In this document: positions 5,289-9,155 of the stretch, in pieces
How the letters are laid out: each line of letters begins with the position of its first letter
Numbering within the stretch: the stretch's first letter is position 1
NCBI GenBank assembly: GCA_019246575.1
Contig: JAFAQG010000678.1
Location: 1 to 9,155 of the forward strand
Length of the DNA: 9,155 nt
From: Acidobacteriaceae bacterium
GTDB taxonomy: Bacteria > Acidobacteriota > Terriglobia > Bryobacterales > Bryobacteraceae
Direction: 5' to 3'
Translations under genes and position numbers: made by a program
Notes under the pieces: generated by a model
What the model was told of the DNA's origin: nothing
What the model saw: only the letters and a program-made list of their open reading frames with translations
The model's database searches: none

Positions 5289-6581
5289 CTAAGAAGTCTT
5301 TGTGCCCGGTGCGTACTCGCGCCGCACCAGGAAGATGTAACTTGCCATCCCAAGCAGGAGGAAGCCAAAGTTCGCGACCATCGCGGCTCGATAGCTTCCG
5401 GTGGCTTGCTTCAGCGAGCCCGTGAGAATCGGGGCCAGAATTCCCGGCAGATTCGCGGCCATATTCTGCACGGCGGCAAGACGCGCCGCCGGAGCGCCGG
5501 GCATGATCGCGGGCGTAAGCGCCCAGTAATTTCCAGTCGCCAGGCCAAGCCCGCTTAGAGAGAAGATAACGAAGAACAGCGCGACGGTGTTCGAAGTGGG
5601 GAAAGCCGTTACGACTTCGGTCGCGGCCATGGCGAAACCCGCGATGATGAAGAGCTTGCGTGTTGCGATGTTGTCGCGACCGCGCCGGATGATCGCATCC
5701 GCCCAGAATCCGGCGACGGTTGAAACGATCGCGAATCCGGCGAAGCTGAAACCCGTGAACCACCCGCTCGAATTCAGATTGAGATGCCGACTCTCGGTGA
5801 AGTACGCGGGCAGCCACGTCAGGCAGAAATAGTTGTAGTAGTTGTAGCAGAACGAGCCAATGATGATGCCCCACATCACGCGGTTATTGAAGAGCTGTCC
5901 GAAGTGAAGTTCAGCGATATCCGGGCGCTTGAGAACGGCCTGCTCGAGCTGCCGGTCGTTGTCTTTGACGAGCAGGAGCCACGGCGCCAGCCACACCAGC
6001 GAACCGAAGCCGATTACCAGGAACATGTTGCGCCAGCCGTGGGAGAGAAGCAGCAACGGAATGAGGCGGGAGCCGATCACCGGTCCGACCTTCGCAGACG
6101 CTTGGTACAGCCCCATAACGAGTCCGTGCTGATGCTGGCGAAAGTTAAGCCGGATCCAGCGCATGCCCGCCGGTGTATTCACCGACTCGCCGACACCCAG
6201 CAGCAGGCGCATGAAAAACAACTGCATGAATGACGAGCACCACGCCGTGAGGCCGGAAAAGATGCTCCATACCGCCAGACAGGCTGCGAACGGCTTCTTC
6301 ACCCCGTAGCGATCGACCAGCCAGCCGGCGGGGATCTGCAGAAACGCATAGGTCCAGAAAAACGCTGAATTCAGGAGCCCTCGCTGGTTGTCGTCCAGAT
6401 GAAAGAGGCTGGTGAAACTGCGGTCGGCGAGCGCGAACGAGAGGTTTTGGCGATCGAGGTAGGCGATGATGAACGCCGCGCAGAGTAGCGCGACGACCGC
6501 CCATTTGCGTGCTGGACCGTAGGCGCGGAAGGCTTCGCTCTCAGCCGTGGCAGAGGTTGCGGTTTGTGCGGGATCAGGCAT
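5289..6581 (-). CDS. MFS transporter, anion:cation symporter (ACS) family, probable sugar-acid uptake
   Basis: This is a 430-aa transporter with about twelve hydrophobic segments. ACS-family features are the TM1 signature AYLDRQNLSF (40-49), the loop 2-3 motif GWLVDRYGVKKP (86-97) and GESVNTPAGMRW (131-142) in TM4. ACS members carry hexuronates, glucarate/galactarate, galactonate and similar organic anions by proton symport. The kdgD gene directly downstream makes a hexarate or related sugar acid the best guess. The start at 6581 was chosen because it leaves a 25-residue tail before TM1, as in relatives. The frame is open further to 6704, but that extension would run through the likely promoter and has an unusual basic composition. 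No strong Shine-Dalgarno precedes the 6581 ATG; an AGAAGG lies about 25 bases upstream, too far for normal use. The gene is divergent from sdhC. Confidence 0.88.
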   Translation of the reverse strand: MPDPAQTATSATAESEAFRAYGPARKWAVVALLCAAFIIAYLDRQNLSFALADRSFTSLFHLDDNQRGLLNSAFFWTYAFLQIPAGWLVDRYGVKKPFAACLAVWSIFSGLTAWCSSFMQLFFMRLLLGVGESVNTPAGMRWIRLNFRQHQHGLVMGLYQASAKVGPVIGSRLIPLLLLSHGWRNMFLVIGFGSLVWLAPWLLLVKDNDRQLEQAVLKRPDIAELHFGQLFNNRVMWGIIIGSFCYNYYNYFCLTWLPAYFTESRHLNLNSSGWFTGFSFAGFAIVSTVAGFWADAIIRRGRDNIATRKLFIIAGFAMAATEVVTAFPTSNTVALFFVIFSLSGLGLATGNYWALTPAIMPGAPAARLAAVQNMAANLPGILAPILTGSLKQATGSYRAAMVANFGFLLLGMASYIFLVRREYAPGTKTS

Positions 6582-6621
6582 CGCCGGGTATATGTTTGTC
6601 GGCCTTCTGGATCTCGACCGT

Positions 6622-6627
6622 ATCATA
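6622..6627 (-). promoter_or_regulatory. Possible -10 box for the MFS-kdgD operon
   Basis: On the minus strand TATGAT (5 of 6 matches to the -10 consensus) lies about 40 bases before the chosen MFS start codon, giving a leader of roughly 33 bases. No good -35 is visible at 16-18 bases, so an activator may be needed. This placement puts the upstream ATG codons of the same frame in or above the promoter, which supports the 6581 start. Confidence 0.35.
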
Positions 6628-6647
6628 CTGGCCAGGGTCCACCGGTG
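6628..6647. promoter_or_regulatory. Two 8-bp palindromes between the divergent MFS and sdh promoters
   Basis: CTGGCCAG (6628-6635) and CACCGGTG (6640-6647) are each perfect palindromes, with centres 12 bases apart. They sit between the proposed minus-strand -10 (6622-6627) and plus-strand -10 (6653-6658), covering the -35 regions of both promoters. Their placement fits a dimeric regulator site that could control one or both operons. Eight-base palindromes are not rare in GC-rich DNA, so this is tentative. Confidence 0.35.
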
Positions 6648-6649
6648 AC

Positions 6650-6658
6650 TGATATAAA
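6650..6658 (+). promoter_or_regulatory. Extended -10 promoter of the sdh operon
   Basis: TGATATAAA gives the extended -10 element (TG, one base, then TATAAA, 5 of 6). The -35 region is weak, which extended -10 promoters tolerate. Transcription would start near 6665, giving a leader of about 62 bases before sdhC. A 5-bp inverted repeat (CGATT/AATCG, 6668-6682) lies just after the predicted start site and could be an operator or small leader hairpin. Confidence 0.5.
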
Positions 6659-6727
6659 CTAGCAACTCGATTGCGTTAATCGGACGTTTAAAGCGCAGTG
6701 TCATCCTAGGCGGAGAGTGTCAACACC

Positions 6728-7420
6728 ATGGCAACAGCTGTAGTCGAGAGAGCGCATGAAATCCGGCCACCGCGCTTTTGGGCATCGACGAATGGGAAAA
6801 AGGTGGTCATGGCGGTGACGGGGGCGGTTCTGTTCCTCTTTGTGCTCGGTCACATGCTGGGCAACTTGCAGATCTATGAGGGGCCGGCGACGCTCAATGC
6901 ATATGGGAAGTTCCTGCACGATGTCCCGGAGATTCTTTGGTTCGTTCGTAGCGTGCTGATTCTTTCCGTGGTGCTGCACATCTGGGCGTCGGTGGAACTC
7001 GCGCTGCGTAAATCGGAAGCCCGGCCGGTCAGCTACGCAAAGCGCGAGAATGTCGCCTCGAGCTACGCATCGCGAACCATGTACTGGAGCGGGCCGATTC
7101 TACTCGCCTTCGTCGTCTATCATCTGTTGCATTTGACAGCAGGCGTGATCCACCCGGGCACGGATTTCAGAGAAGGCGATGTGTATCACAACGTGGTGAG
7201 CGGGTTTCAGGTCTGGTGGGTTTCCGCCTGGTACATCTTTGCGATGATTTTGCTCGCGTTTCACATCCGGCATGGCGCATGGAGCATGTTTCAGTCGCTG
7301 GGGATCAATCATCCGCGGCACACGCCGATTCTGAAGAAGGCGGCGCTGGTGTTTGCGATCGTGATCGCCGGGGGCTATATCTCGATCCCCTTGAGCATTC
7401 TGCTCGGTCTGGTGAAGTGA
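6728..7420 (+). CDS. sdhC: Succinate dehydrogenase cytochrome b subunit (b558 type, five helices)
   Basis: This is a 230-aa membrane anchor that would bind two hemes b and pass electrons between the SdhAB head and the quinone pool in the inner membrane. Five hydrophobic segments lie roughly at 27-46, 70-92, 119-141, 163-181 and 203-226. Histidines fall at the positions expected of a diheme type-B subunit: H42 (GHMLGN), H84 (LHIW), H132 (YHLLHL) and H179 or H182 (FHIRHG). Their layout resembles the four heme ligands known in the Wolinella FrdC. A single large anchor replaces the separate SdhC and SdhD of type-C enzymes, and such complexes usually use menaquinone. The ATG follows a GGAGAG Shine-Dalgarno (6712-6717) by ten bases. 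The stop TGA overlaps the sdhA ATG by one base. Confidence 0.95.
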   Translation: MATAVVERAHEIRPPRFWASTNGKKVVMAVTGAVLFLFVLGHMLGNLQIYEGPATLNAYGKFLHDVPEILWFVRSVLILSVVLHIWASVELALRKSEARPVSYAKRENVASSYASRTMYWSGPILLAFVVYHLLHLTAGVIHPGTDFREGDVYHNVVSGFQVWWVSAWYIFAMILLAFHIRHGAWSMFQSLGINHPRHTPILKKAALVFAIVIAGGYISIPLSILLGLVK

Positions 7421-9155
7421 TGCAACTTGATGCGAGAATACCGTCCGGTCCGATCGAGCAGGCGTGGGATACAACACGTTTCGAGATGAAACTGGTGAAT
7501 CCCGCGAACAAGCGCCGGCACTCGATTATCGTTGTCGGGTCGGGATTGGCCGGTGGGTCCGCAGCCGCTACGCTGGGCGAGCTTGGCTATAACGTAAGCT
7601 GTTTCTGTTTCCAGGATTCGCCCCGCCGCGCGCATTCGATTGCGGCTCAAGGCGGCATCAATGCCGCGAAGAATTATCAAAACGATGGGGACAGCGTCTA
7701 CCGGCTGTTCTACGACACCATTAAAGGCGGCGATTTCCGGGCGCGAGAGGCCAACGTTTACCGGCTGGCGCAGATCAGTGTCGGCATTATCGATCAGTGC
7801 GTAGCGCAGGGAGTGCCCTTTGCGCGCGAATACGGTGGAACGCTGACGAACCGGTCCTTCGGAGGCGCGCAGGTTTCGCGCACCTTCTATGCGCGCGGAC
7901 AGACGGGACAACAGTTGCTGTTAGGCGCGTATCAGGCCTTAGAACGGCAGGTGCGCGCGGGCACCGTGACGATGTATCCGCGAACGGAGATGCTCGATCT
8001 CATCGTGATCGACGGTCAGGCGCGCGGCATCGTGACGCGGAATCTGGTTACAGGAGAGATCGATACGCATCTCGCGGATGCCGTGATTCTGGGCACGGGC
8101 GGATACGGAAATGTGTTCTATCTCTCGACAAATGCGAAGGGCTCGAACGCGACCGCGATCTGGCGGGCATACCGTCGTGGGGCGTTGTTTGCGAATCCTT
8201 GTTATACCCAGATCCACCCGACCTGCATTCCGCAGACGGGCGACTATCAATCGAAGCTGACGCTGATGAGCGAGTCGCTTCGCAACGACGGCCGCATTTG
8301 GGTACCGAAGCAAAAGGGCGATAAACGTCCGCCGAATCAGATTGCAGAGGAAGACCGCGACTACTATCTCGAGCGGCGGTATCCGAGTTTCGGCAACCTC
8401 GTGCCGCGCGACGTGGCATCGCGCAATGCGAAATACGTTTGCGACGAAGGGCGCGGCGTTGGCGAGACGGGGTTGGGCGTGTATCTGGATTTCGGCGACG
8501 CGATTCGCCGGCTGGGTCGAAGGACCATCGAAGAGCGCTACGGCAATCTCTTCGATATGTATCAGCACCTCACGAACGAAGACCCGTATGAAGTGCCGAT
8601 GCGGATCTATCCCGCGATCCACTACACGATGGGCGGCTTGTGGGTCGATTACCACCTGATGAGCACGATTCCGGGGCTGTTTGTGATTGGTGAAGCAAAT
8701 TTCTCCGATCACGGCGCGAACCGGCTCGGCGCAAGCGCACTCATGCAGGGATTGTCGGACGGCTATTTCACCGTGCCGTACACCGTTGGCCATTATCTCG
8801 CGAGTAACAAGCCGGCGAAGGTGGATACCTCGCATCCCGAAGTCAGAAATGCCGTCGCATGTGTACATCAGGGCATTCAGAAGCTGCTCGCGATTAACGG
8901 GAAACGGACGGTCGATTCGTTCCATAAGGCGCTGGGGAAGATCGTCTGGGATTACTGCGGGATGTCGCGCACGGCCGAGGGTCTCGAAACGGCCATCGAT
9001 CAGATACGCGAGCTGCGCGACGAGTACTGGCACAACGTGAAGGTGCCGGGCAGCGGCGACGATTTCAATCAGAGCCTCGAAAAAGCCGGCCGTGTGGGCG
9101 ACTTCTTTGAGCTCGCAGAGCTGATGTGCATCGATGCGCTCGAGCGCAAAGAGTC
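7420..9155 (+). CDS. sdhA: Succinate dehydrogenase flavoprotein subunit, type B (C-terminus off right edge)
   Basis: 578 complete codons are visible with no stop. This is the catalytic subunit that oxidises succinate to fumarate and holds covalent FAD. The FAD-binding Rossmann motif is [12 protein letters not shown] (38-49). H72, in the [16 protein letters not shown] stretch (71-86), is the residue to which FAD is covalently attached in this family. Substrate and active-site motifs follow: IHPT (265-268, H266), VPRDVASR (328-335, with R330 the likely proton-shuttle Arg), HYTMGG (401-406, H401) and [22 protein letters not shown] (424-445, FAD capping). The start at 7420 overlaps the sdhC stop (TGATG), and the N-terminus ([16 protein letters not shown]) is that of type-B SdhA, which confirms it. 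A short SD-like GGTGAAG lies just upstream in sdhC. sdhB would be expected immediately to the right. Nothing is broken in the visible part. Confidence 0.97.
   Translation, partial: MQLDARIPSGPIEQAWDTTRFEMKLVNPANKRRHSIIVVGSGLAGGSAAATLGELGYNVSCFCFQDSPRRAHSIAAQGGINAAKNYQNDGDSVYRLFYDTIKGGDFRAREANVYRLAQISVGIIDQCVAQGVPFAREYGGTLTNRSFGGAQVSRTFYARGQTGQQLLLGAYQALERQVRAGTVTMYPRTEMLDLIVIDGQARGIVTRNLVTGEIDTHLADAVILGTGGYGNVFYLSTNAKGSNATAIWRAYRRGALFANPCYTQIHPTCIPQTGDYQSKLTLMSESLRNDGRIWVPKQKGDKRPPNQIAEEDRDYYLERRYPSFGNLVPRDVASRNAKYVCDEGRGVGETGLGVYLDFGDAIRRLGRRTIEERYGNLFDMYQHLTNEDPYEVPMRIYPAIHYTMGGLWVDYHLMSTIPGLFVIGEANFSDHGANRLGASALMQGLSDGYFTVPYTVGHYLASNKPAKVDTSHPEVRNAVACVHQGIQKLLAINGKRTVDSFHKALGKIVWDYCGMSRTAEGLETAIDQIRELRDEYWHNVKVPGSGDDFNQSLEKAGRVGDFFELAELMCIDALERKE

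Noticed and set aside
5828..5852. A short repetitive stretch (GTAGTTGTA units) in the MFS gene
   Set aside because: It simply encodes the aromatic membrane stretch CYNYYNYF and has no repeat structure outside the codons.
5272..5874. A 200-codon minus-strand frame overlapping the MFS gene in another frame
   Set aside because: The MFS frame has membrane segments and ACS motifs throughout; this frame is rich in His and Arg and has no domain.
6582..6704. An N-terminal extension of the MFS protein to an ATG at 6704
   Set aside because: The extension is basic, does not look conserved, and would overlap the likely promoters of both the MFS and sdh operons; the 6581 ATG gives the usual family length.
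7939..9033. A 364-codon open frame on the minus strand inside sdhA
   Set aside because: It is fully antisense to a strongly conserved sdhA; the His- and Arg-rich translation looks like a shadow of the coding strand.

Overview
This is a bacterial chromosomal window with high GC content and tightly packed genes. It shows no sign of phage, insertion sequences, CRISPR arrays or RNA genes. The best taxonomic clue is the right-hand operon: a five-helix cytochrome b558-type SdhC followed by a type-B SdhA with very strong family motifs. Together with the NNAGYTWD-type SDR, the GH5 glycosidase and the sugar-acid genes, this suggests a heterotroph that uses plant polysaccharides. Acidobacteriota would fit, but that assignment is an inference and the sequence alone does not prove it.

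Layout, left to right. (1) Minus strand: the N-terminal part of an SDR oxidoreductase that runs off the left edge, then a spore-photoproduct-lyase-like radical SAM protein whose C-terminus is a textbook beta-clamp-binding pentapeptide. The radical SAM gene has a recognisable promoter whose spacer holds a perfect 11-bp tandem repeat. (2) Plus strand, divergent from the radical SAM gene: a compact four-gene cluster of an unknown 94-aa protein, an ABC ATPase, an ABC-2 permease and a GH5 glycoside hydrolase without a signal peptide. Spacings are -35, 9 and 5 bases, so it is probably one operon. (3) Minus strand: an ACS-family MFS transporter followed by 5-dehydro-4-deoxyglucarate dehydratase (kdgD). 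This is a transport-plus-catabolism pair for sugar acids that converges on the GH5 gene with overlapping stop codons. (4) Plus strand, divergent from the MFS gene: sdhC and sdhA, the latter running off the right edge.

How they may work together. The MFS and KdgD proteins should import a hexarate or related sugar acid and convert its dehydrated form to 2-oxoglutarate semialdehyde, one step from the TCA cycle where SdhCA acts. The ABC exporter and GH5 enzyme look like one functional unit, perhaps for envelope or exopolysaccharide handling, but the substrate is unknown. The radical SAM protein looks like a DNA-repair candidate tied to the replication clamp. No single feature proves a new system. 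The strongest leads are the clamp motif with its unusual promoter, and the unknown-protein/ABC-2/GH5 operon.
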